A stretch of 64,000 nucleotides of DNA from Leisingera caerulea DSM 24564 (GCF_000473325.1 NZ_KI421513.1:425217-489216); one strand, 5' to 3'; shown: positions 1-8,631, numbered from the stretch's first letter. Program-made: numbers and translations. Notes: a model not told the origin generated them from the letters alone.

Positions 1-304
1 AGACCTGACACAAGGCGCTGCGCCGCCTGGTACGGCTCCCGCCCGCTCCGGGCCTTTTTGCAAAAGGCCGCTGCACGGTTGGGCATGGCACCGTGCCTGC
101 GCACGGTGCCGCGCCGCGCAATGCGCGGCGCCAGGCCCAAGGCCGCCAAGGGGGTTCCGGCGCAGCCGGTAGATCCTGCGGGCACGGGAGCGCTTCCCGC
201 CCCGGCCTAGAGCCAGTTTCCTGAAACGGCTCAAAGGCTTTGGCTCTATTGCCTGATGCGCCCGCTTGCGTCATGATCCGCGGTGGAACAACGAGAGAGC
301 GAAA
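1..304. other. Intergenic region with a dispersed GC-rich palindromic element
   Basis: No gene is visible here. Positions 34-86 carry one copy of a dispersed element: GGCTCCCGCC, then a short stem-loop (GGCC, T/A-rich loop, GGCC), then GTTGGGC, followed by further GC-rich inverted repeats up to about 135. Related copies lie near 10445-10522, 24522-24571 and 56045-56124. The last 60 bases lead into the stress-protein gene and should hold its promoter, but no convincing -35/-10 pair was found. Confidence 0.55.
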
Positions 305-760
305 ATGCGCAAATTCCTTGTGGTACTGGATGACAGCCGCGAATGCCTGAACGCGATGCGGTTCGCCGCGATGCGGGCGGCGCATACCGGCGCCGGCGTC
401 ACTATCCTGTCGGTGATCCCGCCGGACGAGTTCAACCACTGGATCGGCGTCGGCGAAGTGATGCGGGAAGAGGCCCGCGAGCGGATCCATGCGCATTTCG
501 AAGTCTTTGCCAAATGGATGCGCGACCGCCAGAACGTTGACCCGGAGCTGGTGATCCGCGAAGGCGAGCCGGTGCCGGAGATCCTTGATTACATCGAAGG
601 CGATCCTGAAATCGGCGTGCTGGTGCTGGGTGCCGGAACCGGCCGCAAGGGGCCAGGCCCGCTGGTCACCCAGCTGACCAAGAACTCGGGCACCCTGCCG
701 GTGCCAATCACCATAGTTCCCGGCGATCTGAGCAAAGAGAAGCTGGAAGCGATCACCTGA
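305..760 (+). CDS. Universal stress protein (UspA family)
   Basis: Encodes 151 residues, the usual size of a single-domain Usp. The N-terminus KFLVVLDDS is the first beta strand with the conserved aspartate, and the C-terminus LPVPITIVPG is the typical last strand. The nucleotide-binding segment near residue 110 (LGAGTGRKGPGP) is glycine-rich but does not fit the canonical GxxGx9G(S/T) spacing well, so ATP binding is uncertain. An in-frame upstream start exists at 266, but the ATG at 305 follows a GAGAG-like ribosome site and begins at the conserved domain edge. The role is inferred to be cytoplasmic stress resilience. The next gene starts 10 bases downstream, so they are probably cotranscribed. 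Confidence 0.9.
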   Translation: MRKFLVVLDDSRECLNAMRFAAMRAAHTGAGVTILSVIPPDEFNHWIGVGEVMREEARERIHAHFEVFAKWMRDRQNVDPELVIREGEPVPEILDYIEGDPEIGVLVLGAGTGRKGPGPLVTQLTKNSGTLPVPITIVPGDLSKEKLEAIT

Positions 761-769
761 GCGCGGGAA

Positions 770-1381
770 ATGGCAGAGGCGATGACCGGCAGGATCACAT
801 TCTGGTTCGAGTTTGCCTCCACCTATTCTTATCTCAGCGTGATGCGGATCGGCGCGCTCGCCGCCGCACGCGGGGTTGCTGTTGATTGGCAGCCCTTCCT
901 GCTGGGGCCTGTGTTTGCAGCCCAGGGCTGGGACACCTCCCCGTTCAACATCTACCCCGCCAAGGGGCGTTACATGTGGCGCGACATGGAGCGGATTTGC
1001 GCCGCGCGCGGGCTGCCCTTCCGGCGCCCCGATCCGTTCCCGCAAAACGGACTAAAGGCGGCGCGTCTGGCAATTGCCGCCGCGGAGCAGGACCGCATCG
1101 AAGCTTTCACAAAAGCGGTGTTTCAGGCGCAGTTCGGCGACGGCGCGGATATTTCCAGCGACGCTGTCCTGCAGGGTTGCCTGTGCCAGGCGGGCCTTGA
1201 CGAGGCGCTCAGGCTGCGCGCCCAGTCACCTGCCATCAAATCGGCGCTGCGGGCGCAGACCGACGCCGCGATCGCCGCAGGCATTTTCGGGGCGCCGAGC
1301 TTCGTCAGCGGCCCGGAGCTGTTCTGGGGCGACGACCGGCTGGAGCAAGCCCTGGAGCACGCCGCAGCCGCCCGAATTTAG
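770..1381 (+). CDS. 2-hydroxychromene-2-carboxylate isomerase / DsbA-family (kappa GST-like) protein
   Basis: Encodes 203 residues with a thioredoxin/DsbA fold. The N-terminal FEFASTYSYLS matches the kappa-GST/HCCA isomerase active-site segment, which uses serine instead of the CxxC of true DsbA. The C-terminal GIFGAPSFV (cis-proline loop) and FWGDDRLEQAL are the family hallmarks. Family members isomerise chromene carboxylates in naphthalene breakdown or act as glutathione transferases. No aromatic-degradation neighbours are present, so the substrate here is unknown. The gene lies 10 bases after the stress protein, suggesting one transcript. A second in-frame ATG at 782 is an alternative start. 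Confidence 0.85.
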   Translation: MAEAMTGRITFWFEFASTYSYLSVMRIGALAAARGVAVDWQPFLLGPVFAAQGWDTSPFNIYPAKGRYMWRDMERICAARGLPFRRPDPFPQNGLKAARLAIAAAEQDRIEAFTKAVFQAQFGDGADISSDAVLQGCLCQAGLDEALRLRAQSPAIKSALRAQTDAAIAAGIFGAPSFVSGPELFWGDDRLEQALEHAAAARI

Positions 1382-1450
1382 AATAGTTCCAAATCTTGAC
1401 TTGGCGGGCCGCAGGGCGCATATCGGGGGCACGCTTAACGGAGACCCGAC

Positions 1451-2017
1451 ATGTTCATTCAGACCGAATCCACGCCCAACCCGGCGACGCTGAAATTCCT
1501 GCCGGGCCAGACCGTTCTGGAAGTGGGCACCGCCGACTTCCCCAGCTCTGAGGCTGCGGGCAAATCGCCGCTGGCCTCCCGCATCTTTGCGGTTGAGGGC
1601 GTGACCGGCGTGTTCTTCGGCAATGATTTCGTGACCGTGACCAAGGCGGACGGAGTGGACTGGGACCACATCAAGCCCGCCATTCTGGGCGCAGTGATGG
1701 AGCATTACCAATCCGGCCAGCCGGTGATGGCGGACGGCTCTTCCGATCCGGCCTCAGGCCATGCTGAGCATTCCGGCGAAGACGCCGAAATCGTCAACCA
1801 GATCAAGGAACTGCTGGACAGCCGCGTGCGCCCGGCAGTGGCCCAGGACGGCGGCGACATCACCTTCCACGGCTTTGACCGCGGCGTCGTCTACCTGCAC
1901 ATGCAGGGTGCCTGCGCGGGCTGCCCGTCCTCGACCCTGACGCTGAAGATGGGCATTGAGAACCTCTTGCGCCACTACATCCCGGAAGTCACCGAGGTGC
2001 GCCCGGTTGCCGTCTGA
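1451..2017 (+). CDS. NifU/Nfu-type iron-sulfur cluster scaffold protein
   Basis: Encodes 188 residues in two domains: an N-terminal Nfu_N domain (about 1-87, beginning MFIQTESTPNPATLKF, near-invariant in alphaproteobacteria) and a C-terminal NifU-like domain (about 110-180) with the cluster-binding Cys155-x-x-Cys158 in GACAGCPSS. It is expected to carry and deliver Fe-S clusters to apoproteins in the cytoplasm. A link with the Fe-S enzymes encoded nearby (SdhB) is only inference. A purine-rich site precedes the ATG. It sits 21 bases before tsaB and probably shares a transcript. Confidence 0.95.
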   Translation: MFIQTESTPNPATLKFLPGQTVLEVGTADFPSSEAAGKSPLASRIFAVEGVTGVFFGNDFVTVTKADGVDWDHIKPAILGAVMEHYQSGQPVMADGSSDPASGHAEHSGEDAEIVNQIKELLDSRVRPAVAQDGGDITFHGFDRGVVYLHMQGACAGCPSSTLTLKMGIENLLRHYIPEVTEVRPVAV

Positions 2018-2038
2018 CCGGCTGCGAAAGGACAACGC

Positions 2039-2635
2039 ATGACCTCCGAACCACTGGTTCTGGGATTTGACACATCGGCCGCGCATTGCGCGGCCGCTTT
2101 GCTGCGCGGGAACGTCCTGCTGGCGTCCCGCCTGGAAGAAATGACCCGCGGCCAGGCTGAACGGCTGATGCCGCTGCTGGAGGAGGTGCTGGCAGAGGGC
2201 GGCGCCGCGTGGGCCGACCTCGATGCCATTGGCGTCGGTGTCGGCCCCGGCAACTTCACCGGCATCCGCATTGCGGTTTCTGCTGCGCGCGGCCTTGCAC
2301 TGGGGCTGGAGATTCCGGCCGTGGGCGTTGACGGGTTTGAATCCCGGGCTGCCGCAGGCACCCTGCCCGCGGTGCCCGCGCCGCGCGATCAGGTGTATGC
2401 CGCCCTGCCCGGGGAAGCGCCGCGTCTGATGCCGCGCCAGGAGGCAGAGGAGGCCGCCCGCGGCGCCGGGCTGGCGTTTACGCCCGAGGCAAGCCCCGCG
2501 GGGATCGCCGAGGCCATTGCCCGCATCACCGCCGGGCGGTTTGAAACCGTGACCGAACCGCCTGCCCCTTTATACCTGCGCTCTGCCGATGCCGCGCCGT
2601 CCAGCGATGTGCCGCCGGCACTGATTGATGGCTGA
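2039..2635 (+). CDS. tsaB: tRNA threonylcarbamoyladenosine biosynthesis protein TsaB
   Basis: Encodes 198 residues of the ASKHA fold. LGFDTSAAHCAAAL at the N-terminus and GPGNFTGIRIAVSAARGLAL near residues 68-87 are the TsaB signatures. With TsaD, TsaE and TsaC it makes the t6A modification of ANN-decoding tRNAs; TsaB is the non-catalytic partner that activates TsaD. The C-terminal half is short and divergent, as in other alphaproteobacteria. Its end overlaps rimI by 8 bases (2628-2635), a widespread tsaB-rimI pairing that supports both calls. Confidence 0.95.
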   Translation: MTSEPLVLGFDTSAAHCAAALLRGNVLLASRLEEMTRGQAERLMPLLEEVLAEGGAAWADLDAIGVGVGPGNFTGIRIAVSAARGLALGLEIPAVGVDGFESRAAAGTLPAVPAPRDQVYAALPGEAPRLMPRQEAEEAARGAGLAFTPEASPAGIAEAIARITAGRFETVTEPPAPLYLRSADAAPSSDVPPALIDG

Positions 2636-3053
2636 CCCGCTGACACCCGAGGACTTGGCCGCCACCCACGCCGCGGCCTTCACTCAGTCGCGGCCCTGGT
2701 CAGCGGCGGAGTTTGCCTCCCTGCTGGACAGCCCGCTGACCTTTGCCACCGGCGATGCCCGCTGCTTTGCACTGGTGCGGGTGATCGCGGATGAGGCAGA
2801 GCTGCTGACCATCGCCACCAGCCCCGCCCATCAGCGCCAGGGCCTGGCCCGCGCCTGCATGGCGGACTGGGAATCAGCCGCCCGCGCGCGGGGCGCGGCG
2901 GAGGTGTTCCTGGAAGTGGCCGCGGACAATGCCCCTGCACAGGCGCTGTACAACGCCTGCGGATTCGCGGAATGCGGGCGCCGGGCCGGATATTACCGCC
3001 GGGAAGGGGCAAAACCGGCGGATGCGATCCTGATGAGAAAAGCTTTACGCTAG
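2628..3053 (+). CDS. rimI: Ribosomal protein uS/alanine N-acetyltransferase RimI-type (GNAT)
   Basis: Encodes 141 residues of a GNAT acetyltransferase. The acetyl-CoA binding motif A is visible as ATSPAHQRQGLARACM (Q/RxxGxG/A type), followed by AEVFLEVAADNAPAQALYNACGFAECGRRAGYYRR, the motif B region typical of RimI. It is expected to acetylate the N-terminal alanine of ribosomal protein bS18 or other N-termini. The ATG at 2628 lies inside the end of tsaB and implies translational coupling; a TTG directly before it is a less likely start. The exact protein target is inferred from gene order. Confidence 0.9.
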   Translation: MADPLTPEDLAATHAAAFTQSRPWSAAEFASLLDSPLTFATGDARCFALVRVIADEAELLTIATSPAHQRQGLARACMADWESAARARGAAEVFLEVAADNAPAQALYNACGFAECGRRAGYYRREGAKPADAILMRKALR

Positions 3054-3208
3054 GCCAGTTGCGCGGATTTCGCACCAAATGGTCAAAAAGCGGTTGACCC
3101 TCTCCCTGCCCTGCAGGCTAAATTGCCGCACCCTCTAAGGCCTGAACGGGGCCGGGCAGCGGAAAAGCCCCGCTGCATCCAACAAAAATGACAGTGGGAG
3201 TTAACCTG

Positions 3209-4204
3209 ATGACCCTGATGAAACCGCTGATGGGCGCAGCCGCGTCGCTGGCCCTGACCGCAGGTGCCGCGCTGGCCGAGCCTGCGCTGATCTTCGACTT
3301 GGGCGGCAAGTTCGACAAGAGCTTCAACGAAGCCGCCCACAACGGCGCCCAGCGCTGGGTCGAAGAGACCGGCGGCACCTACCGTGAGATCGAGCTGCAG
3401 TCCGAAGCCCAGCGCGAGCAGGCGCTGCGCCGCTTTGCCGAGGCCGGCGCCAACCCGATCGTGATGGTCGGCTTTGCCTTTGCCGACGCCCTGGGCCAGG
3501 TGGCAGCCGATTATCCGGACACCAAGTTCACCATCATCGACATGGTGGTTGAAGGCGACAACGTGCGCTCGGTTGTCTTTAACGAACACGAAGGCTCTTA
3601 TCTGGTGGGCATGCTGGCCGCGATGGCGTCGGAATCGAACACCGTCGGCTTTATTGGCGGCATGGACATTCCGCTGATCCGCAAGTTCGCCTGCGGCTAC
3701 GCCGAAGGCGTCAAGGCGGCCAACCCGGACGCCAAGGTGATTTCCAACATGACCGGCACCACCCCGGCAGCCTGGAACGACCCGGTGAAGGGCTCTGAGC
3801 TGACCAAGGCGCAGATCAGCCAGGGCGCTGACGTGGTCTATGCCGCGGCCGGCGGCACCGGCGTGGGCGTGCTGCAGACCGCGGCCGACGAAGGCATCCT
3901 GTCGATCGGCGTGGACAGCAACCAGAACCACCTGCACTCGGGCAAAGTGCTGACCTCGATGACCAAGAACGTCGGCAACGCCGTGTTCGAGGCGTTCACC
4001 GACGGCGCGGAGATGGAGACCGGCTTCTCTGTCATGGGCCTGGCCAATGGCGGTGTCGGCTATGCGATGGATGAGCACAACGCCGACCTGGTGACCGAAG
4101 AGATGAAGGCCGCGGTGGACGAAGCTGCTGCCAAGATCGCCTCGGGCGAGATCAAAGTGCATGACTACATGTCCGATGACAGCTGCCCGGTTCTGAGCTT
4201 CTAA
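3209..4204 (+). CDS. BMP-family ABC transporter substrate-binding lipoprotein-like protein (nucleoside/purine uptake)
   Basis: Encodes 331 residues. A Sec signal peptide (MTLMKPLMGAAASLALTAGAALA) is followed by the mature start EPALIFDLGGKFDKSFNEAAHNGAQRW, the Bmp/PnrA hallmark. There is no lipobox cysteine, so it is a soluble periplasmic protein. The start at 3209 is preferred over the ATG at 3188 because GGGAG (3196-3200) sits 8 bases upstream of it and it gives a clean signal peptide. PnrA-type proteins bind purine nucleosides. The downstream ATPase and two permeases complete the importer. An AT-rich stretch before the gene may hold the promoter. Confidence 0.93.
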   Translation: MTLMKPLMGAAASLALTAGAALAEPALIFDLGGKFDKSFNEAAHNGAQRWVEETGGTYREIELQSEAQREQALRRFAEAGANPIVMVGFAFADALGQVAADYPDTKFTIIDMVVEGDNVRSVVFNEHEGSYLVGMLAAMASESNTVGFIGGMDIPLIRKFACGYAEGVKAANPDAKVISNMTGTTPAAWNDPVKGSELTKAQISQGADVVYAAAGGTGVGVLQTAADEGILSIGVDSNQNHLHSGKVLTSMTKNVGNAVFEAFTDGAEMETGFSVMGLANGGVGYAMDEHNADLVTEEMKAAVDEAAAKIASGEIKVHDYMSDDSCPVLSF

Positions 4205-4221
4205 AGAGAAAGCCCCAGGCC

Positions 4222-4575
4222 ATGACGGATTCACTTCATACTCTGTTTGCGGCCTGGGGCGACCCAACCCCCGAAGGCCGTGCTGCAAAAACCGGCGCGG
4301 CTATCGGGCCCGAATTCTATTATTCCGATCCCAACACCCCCGCCCCCATCGAGGGCCGCGGCGCCTACCTGGACTATATCGCGCAGTTCAGCGCGAACAT
4401 GCCGGGCGCCGAGGCCAAAGTGTTGGCCGTCACGGAACACCACGGGCACGCGCGTGCCACGGTGGATTTCCTTAAAGACGGCAACCGCATGATGCGCGGC
4501 CAGTATTTTGCCGATCTGCAAGACGGCAAGGTGGTGCGGCTGATCGGATTTACAGGCATGGGAGAGCCCGCTTGA
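4222..4575 (+). CDS. NTF2-like / SnoaL-like small protein embedded in the BMP transporter operon
   Basis: Encodes 117 residues with no signal peptide. The pattern (helical N-terminus, GRGAYLDYIAQFSANMPGAE, then ATVDFLKDGNRMMRGQYFADLQDGKVVRLIGF) fits the NTF2/SnoaL-like cone fold used by polyketide cyclases and many small binding proteins. The actual activity is unknown. It starts 17 bases after the substrate-binding gene, and its TGA overlaps the TTG start of the ATPase (4572-4575), so it is translated as part of the import operon. A role with the imported nucleoside, for example binding or hydrolysis, is only a guess. Confidence 0.7.
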   Translation: MTDSLHTLFAAWGDPTPEGRAAKTGAAIGPEFYYSDPNTPAPIEGRGAYLDYIAQFSANMPGAEAKVLAVTEHHGHARATVDFLKDGNRMMRGQYFADLQDGKVVRLIGFTGMGEPA

Positions 4576-6101
4576 CTGCCCCCGCCATCGAACTCAAAGG
4601 CATTTCCAAGGCCTTTGGCCCGGTCCAGGCAAACAAGGACATCTCCATCCGCGTCGCCCCCGGCACCATTCACGGTATCATCGGTGAAAACGGTGCCGGC
4701 AAGTCGACGCTGATGTCGATCCTCTATGGCTTTTACAAGGCCGACAAAGGGGAGGTCTTCATCAACGGCAAGAAGACCGAGATCCCCGACAGCCAGGCGG
4801 CGATTGCCGCGGGCATCGGCATGGTGTTCCAGCATTTCAAACTGGTGGAAAATTTCACCGTGCTGGAAAACATCGTGCTGGGCGCCGAGGACAGCGGCAT
4901 GCTGATGCCCTCGCTGCGCCGCGCCCGCAAGGAGCTGAAGGCGCTGGAGGAGGAATACGAGCTGTTCGTGGACCCCGACGCCCGTATCGACGAAATCGGC
5001 GTCGGCGCGCAGCAGCGGGTCGAGATCCTCAAGGCGCTCTACCGCAAGGCGGAAATCCTGATCCTTGACGAGCCGACCGGCGTGCTGACGCCGTCCGAGG
5101 CCGATCAGCTGTTCCGCATCCTGGACCGGCTGCGCACAGAGGGAAAGACCATCATCCTGATCACGCACAAGCTGCGGGAAGTGATGGAGTACACCGATAC
5201 GGTTTCGGTGATGCGGCGCGGCCAGATGACCGCGACTGTCAAGACGTCTGAGACCAGCCCCGAGCACCTGGCTGAGCTGATGGTAGGCCGCAAGGTGCTG
5301 CTGCGCGTGGATAAGGTGCCCGCCCAGCCCGGTGCCCCGATCCTGGAGATCGAGAACCTGCGGGTGGTGGACAGCGCCGGCGTCGAGCGGATCAAGGGCA
5401 TCGACCTGACCGTGCGCGCGGGCGAAATCGTCGGCATTGCCGGGGTGGCCGGCAACGGCCAGTCGGAACTGCTGGAAGTGCTGGGCGGCATGCGTCCGGG
5501 CACCGGCAGCATCAAGCTGCACGGCACGCCGCTGCCGCTGAACGGCCCCGGGTCGGATGCCAGGGCGCGCCGCGATGCCGGTATCGGCCATGTCCCGGAA
5601 GACCGCCAGCGGGAGGGCCTGATCATGGACTTCCACGCCTGGGAAAACGTGGCCTTCGGCTATCACCGCGATGCCGCTTATCAGAACGGCGTGCTGATAA
5701 ACAACGCCGCCCTGCAGGCCGATACCGAGGCCAAGATGGAGAAATTCGACGTGCGCCCGCCGGATCCGTGGCTGGCGGCCAAGAACTTCTCCGGCGGCAA
5801 CCAGCAGAAAATCGTGGTGGCGCGCGAGATTGAGCGCAACCCGGACCTGTTGCTGGTCGGCCAGCCGACCCGCGGCGTCGATATCGGCGCCATTGAATTC
5901 ATTCACAAGCAGATCGTTGCGCTGCGCGATCAGGGCAAGGCGATCCTTCTGGTCTCGGTCGAGCTGGAAGAGATCCTGTCGCTTGCTGACCGGGTTGCAG
6001 TGATGTTTGACGGCATGATCATGGGCGAACGGCCCGCGCATCAGACCGATGAGAAAGAACTCGGCCTGCTGATGGCCGGTGTCGCGGGGGAGGCCGCGTG
6101 A
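4572..6101 (+). CDS. ABC transporter ATP-binding protein, duplicated-domain sugar/nucleoside type (YufO/NupA-like)
   Basis: Encodes 509 residues with two fused ATPase domains. The first has an intact Walker A (GENGAGKS, residues 38-45), Q-loop MVFQHFKL, a divergent signature (GVGAQQRVEILKAL) and Walker B ILILDEPTGVL. The second has a degenerate P-loop (GVAGNGQSELLE) and the signature NFSGGNQQK with VARE, as is normal in this family. It energises purine/nucleoside import together with the adjacent BMP protein and permeases. The start is TTG at 4572, overlapping the upstream stop, with a GGAGAG ribosome site. An ATG-overlapping small reading frame follows at 6101. Confidence 0.93.
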   Translation: MTAPAIELKGISKAFGPVQANKDISIRVAPGTIHGIIGENGAGKSTLMSILYGFYKADKGEVFINGKKTEIPDSQAAIAAGIGMVFQHFKLVENFTVLENIVLGAEDSGMLMPSLRRARKELKALEEEYELFVDPDARIDEIGVGAQQRVEILKALYRKAEILILDEPTGVLTPSEADQLFRILDRLRTEGKTIILITHKLREVMEYTDTVSVMRRGQMTATVKTSETSPEHLAELMVGRKVLLRVDKVPAQPGAPILEIENLRVVDSAGVERIKGIDLTVRAGEIVGIAGVAGNGQSELLEVLGGMRPGTGSIKLHGTPLPLNGPGSDARARRDAGIGHVPEDRQREGLIMDFHAWENVAFGYHRDAAYQNGVLINNAALQADTEAKMEKFDVRPPDPWLAAKNFSGGNQQKIVVAREIERNPDLLLVGQPTRGVDIGAIEFIHKQIVALRDQGKAILLVSVELEEILSLADRVAVMFDGMIMGERPAHQTDEKELGLLMAGVAGEAA

Positions 6102-6238
6102 TGCAATACAAGATGACTTGCAACAAAGGCCTGCGCCTGTCCGCGGGCGGAAGCGAAGCGCCCGCCCATGGGGGCGGACGGGCGTCGGCCGGACCGCTGC
6201 GCGCTCCAGCCGTGACAGCCAAACCGGGGGCCGCGTAA
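6101..6238 (+). other. Possible 45-codon small ORF or in-operon GC-rich palindromic insert
   Basis: Between the ATPase and the first permease lies a 45-codon frame. It starts at an ATG overlapping the ATPase stop (TGATG, 6099-6103) and its TAA (6236-6238) directly abuts the next ATG. The middle is a strong inverted-repeat region (GGGCGGAAGCG with CGCCCGCCC, then GGGGGCGGACGGGCG) that resembles the dispersed palindromic elements elsewhere in the window. The predicted peptide is Gly/Ala/Pro-rich and of low complexity. It could be a coupling leader, an RNA stability hairpin or an inserted repeat; expression is unproven. Confidence 0.3.
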
Positions 6239-7333
6239 ATGGACAAGATGCCGAAATGGGCCGATGTGGTCCTGATTCCGCTGATCAGCCTGCTGCTGGC
6301 CGCAATCCTGTCGGCCCTGGTGATCCTCGGGATCGGCGAAGACCCGGTGGCCGCGGTCAAGCTGATGGTCGATGGCGCCCTGGGCTCCACCTATGGCTGG
6401 GGCTATACGCTCTATTACGCCACCAATTTCATGTTCACCGGCCTGGCGGTCGCGGTGGCCGCCCACGCGGGCCTGTTCAACATCGGCGGCGAGGGCCAGG
6501 CGATGCTGGGCGGGTTGGGCGTGGCGCTGGTCTGTCTGCTGATCCCTTGGCCGCATTGGACGCTTGCACTGGTATTTGCCGCCCTTGGCGCCGGGATCTT
6601 CGGTGCTGCCTGGGCCGCCATCCCCGCCTATCTGCAGGCCAAGCGCGGCAGCCATATCGTGATCACCACCATTATGTTCAACTTCATCGCCGCGGCGGTG
6701 CTGAACTATGTGCTTGTCAACGTTCTGCGCCCCGAAGGCTCGATGGACCCGGCCACCGAACGCTTCCCCGAGGCCGTTCACCTGCCCTCCCTGCATGAGC
6801 TGCTGGCCCCGATCGGCATTAACTTCTCCAAATCGGCCCCCGCCAATGTCAGCCTGCTGGTTGCCATGGGCGCCTGCCTGTTCGTCTGGCTGCTGATCTG
6901 GCGCACGCCGCTGGGCTATGAGATCCGCTCCCTGGGCAAATCCGAACCGGGCGCGCGTTATGCCGGCATCTCGTCGGTGCGCACCATCATGATCGCCATG
7001 CTGATCTCCGGCGCGCTGGCCGGGATGATGGCGGTCAACAACGTCATGGGCGAAGCGGAACGCCTGGTGCTGAACGCCACAGAAGGCGCCGGTTTCATCG
7101 GCATCGCGGTGGCGCTGATGGGGCGCAACCATCCGTTCGGCGTGTTCCTGGCAGCGATCCTGTTCGGTTTCCTCTACCAGGGCGGCGCGGAGCTGGCGCT
7201 TTGGACCTCGATCCCGCGCGAGCTGATCGTGGTGATCCAGGCCCTGGTGATCCTGTTCACCGGCGCGCTCGACAACATGGTGCGGATGCCGCTTGAGAAG
7301 ATCTTCCTCGCGGTGCGGAGGGGGCAGAACTGA
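6239..7333 (+). CDS. ABC transporter permease (YufP/NupB-like, BPD_transp_2 family)
   Basis: Encodes 364 residues, a hydrophobic inner-membrane protein with about 8-10 helices. The segments AAHAGLFNIGGEGQAMLGGL, GSHIVITTIMFNFIAAAVLNY and GAGFIGIAVALMGRNHPFGV are hallmarks of the branched-chain/nucleoside permease superfamily. It should form the translocation channel with the next permease for the purine-nucleoside importer. Its stop overlaps the start of the next gene by one base (TGATG at 7331-7335), so the two are translationally coupled. Confidence 0.92.
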   Translation: MDKMPKWADVVLIPLISLLLAAILSALVILGIGEDPVAAVKLMVDGALGSTYGWGYTLYYATNFMFTGLAVAVAAHAGLFNIGGEGQAMLGGLGVALVCLLIPWPHWTLALVFAALGAGIFGAAWAAIPAYLQAKRGSHIVITTIMFNFIAAAVLNYVLVNVLRPEGSMDPATERFPEAVHLPSLHELLAPIGINFSKSAPANVSLLVAMGACLFVWLLIWRTPLGYEIRSLGKSEPGARYAGISSVRTIMIAMLISGALAGMMAVNNVMGEAERLVLNATEGAGFIGIAVALMGRNHPFGVFLAAILFGFLYQGGAELALWTSIPRELIVVIQALVILFTGALDNMVRMPLEKIFLAVRRGQN

Positions 7334-8298
7334 TGGATTTCCTGACGATCATCCAGATTCTGGATTCCACTGTCCGCCTGGCCACGCCGCTGCTGCTGGC
7401 CTGCCTGGCCGGGCTCTACTCCGAGCGCGCGGGCATCTTTGACATCGGCCTGGAAGGCAAGATGCTGATGGCCGCCTTCTTCTCCGCCGCCGTCGCCGCC
7501 GTGACCGGCAACGTCTGGCTGGGGCTGCTGGCGGGCATCGCCTCTTCCCTGGTGCTGGCAGGGCTGCACGGGGTGGCGTCGATCACTTTCCGCGGCAACC
7601 AGCTGATTTCCGGCGTTGCGATCAACTTTCTGGCTGCGGGCATGACGGTGCTGATTGCCCAGGACTGGTTCCAGCAGGGCGGCCGCACCCCGTCGCTGTT
7701 CAGCGGCGGACGGTTCACACCGATCACCCTCCCCTTTGCCGACAGCCTGTCGGGCGTGCCGGTGCTGGGGCCGGTTTATTCCGAGCTGCTGTCGGGCCAT
7801 TCAGTGCTGGTCTACCTCGCCTTCCTGGCGGTTCCGGCGACTTGGTGGATCCTGTTCCGCACCCGGTTCGGCCTGCGCCTGCGCGCAGTGGGCGAGAACC
7901 CGGCAGCGGTGGACACCGCAGGCGTTTCGGTGGTCGGCCTGCGCTACGGCGCAGTGATGATCTGCGGCCTGCTGTGCGGCATCGCCGGCGCCTATCTGGC
8001 CACGGCGCTGCAGGCGGGCTTCGTCAAGGACATGACCGCAGGCCGCGGCTTCATCGCCCTGGCGGCGCTGATCTTTGCCAAGTGGCGGCCCTGGCACGCA
8101 ATGGGCGCCTGCCTGCTGTTCGGACTGCTGCAGGCCATCGCCCTGCGCTTCCAGAACATCGAACTGGGCGGCATCGTCATCCCGGTTCAGGCGATGGATG
8201 CGCTGCCTTATGTTCTGACGGTGGTGATCCTGGCCGGTTTCGTCGGCAAGGCGATCCCGCCCCGCGCCGGCGGCCAGCCCTACGTCAAGGAGCGCTAA
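7333..8298 (+). CDS. ABC transporter permease (YufQ/NupC-like)
   Basis: Encodes 321 residues, the shorter partner permease. The segments YSERAGIFDIGLEGKMLMAAFF and GNQLISGVAINFLAAGMTVL mirror those of the preceding permease, and AGRGFIALAALIFAKWRPWHAMGACLLFG is the conserved coupling region. It acts in the inner membrane with the upstream permease. It is the last gene of the importer operon; a GC-rich hairpin (8322-8340) followed by T-rich sequence ends the transcript. Confidence 0.92.
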   Translation: MDFLTIIQILDSTVRLATPLLLACLAGLYSERAGIFDIGLEGKMLMAAFFSAAVAAVTGNVWLGLLAGIASSLVLAGLHGVASITFRGNQLISGVAINFLAAGMTVLIAQDWFQQGGRTPSLFSGGRFTPITLPFADSLSGVPVLGPVYSELLSGHSVLVYLAFLAVPATWWILFRTRFGLRLRAVGENPAAVDTAGVSVVGLRYGAVMICGLLCGIAGAYLATALQAGFVKDMTAGRGFIALAALIFAKWRPWHAMGACLLFGLLQAIALRFQNIELGGIVIPVQAMDALPYVLTVVILAGFVGKAIPPRAGGQPYVKER

Positions 8299-8321
8299 GC
8301 TCCGCAAGAAACCCTTGGAAT

Positions 8322-8348
8322 GCCCGGCCCCGCGCCGGGCGTCTCTTT
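8322..8348 (+). terminator. Rho-independent terminator of the BMP-ABC operon
   Basis: A 7-bp stem GCCCGGC/GCCGGGC (8322-8328 with 8334-8340) and 5-nt loop are followed by a T-rich tail ending near 8348. It lies 24 bases after the last permease stop. Confidence 0.65.
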
Positions 8349-8631
8349 TCCGGACTGATCCCAGCCAGTGTCTTTCCAGGCGCAAGGGCCGCGGCAGCAG
8401 CGGCGCGCAGGCGCCGTTCGCCCTTGGCGCGGTAAAGATACAACTTCCCTCGACCTGTCCCCGGGGTCTCCTCAGCGAAAAATCCCTTGCGCCGCCTGCG
8501 GGCGCGGGGCCCTGCCCGACCAGTGCAGAGCGGCCACAGTTGAGTCCAGTTTGATGCGTCAAATCAGTCCTGCACGCTGCACAGCGGCATAGATCATTGA
8601 TTTTTGAACGGTCTGCGGTCTAACAAAGATC
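8349..8631. other. Intergenic region without a supported gene
   Basis: This stretch is GC-rich with several short inverted repeats (for example GGCGCGCAGGCGCC near 8400) and no protein-like frame. The last 50 bases become AT-richer. TTGATT at 8597-8602 with TAACAA about 18 bases later is a weak promoter candidate for the TSUP gene, which would leave almost no 5' leader. Confidence 0.4.

Noticed and set aside
266..304. Longer N-terminus of the universal stress protein
   Set aside because: The extra 13 residues lie before the conserved first strand, and the ATG at 305 has a better ribosome site.
8315..8592. Short plus-strand frames after the BMP-ABC operon
   Set aside because: They begin at or inside the terminator hairpin and show no protein-like features.
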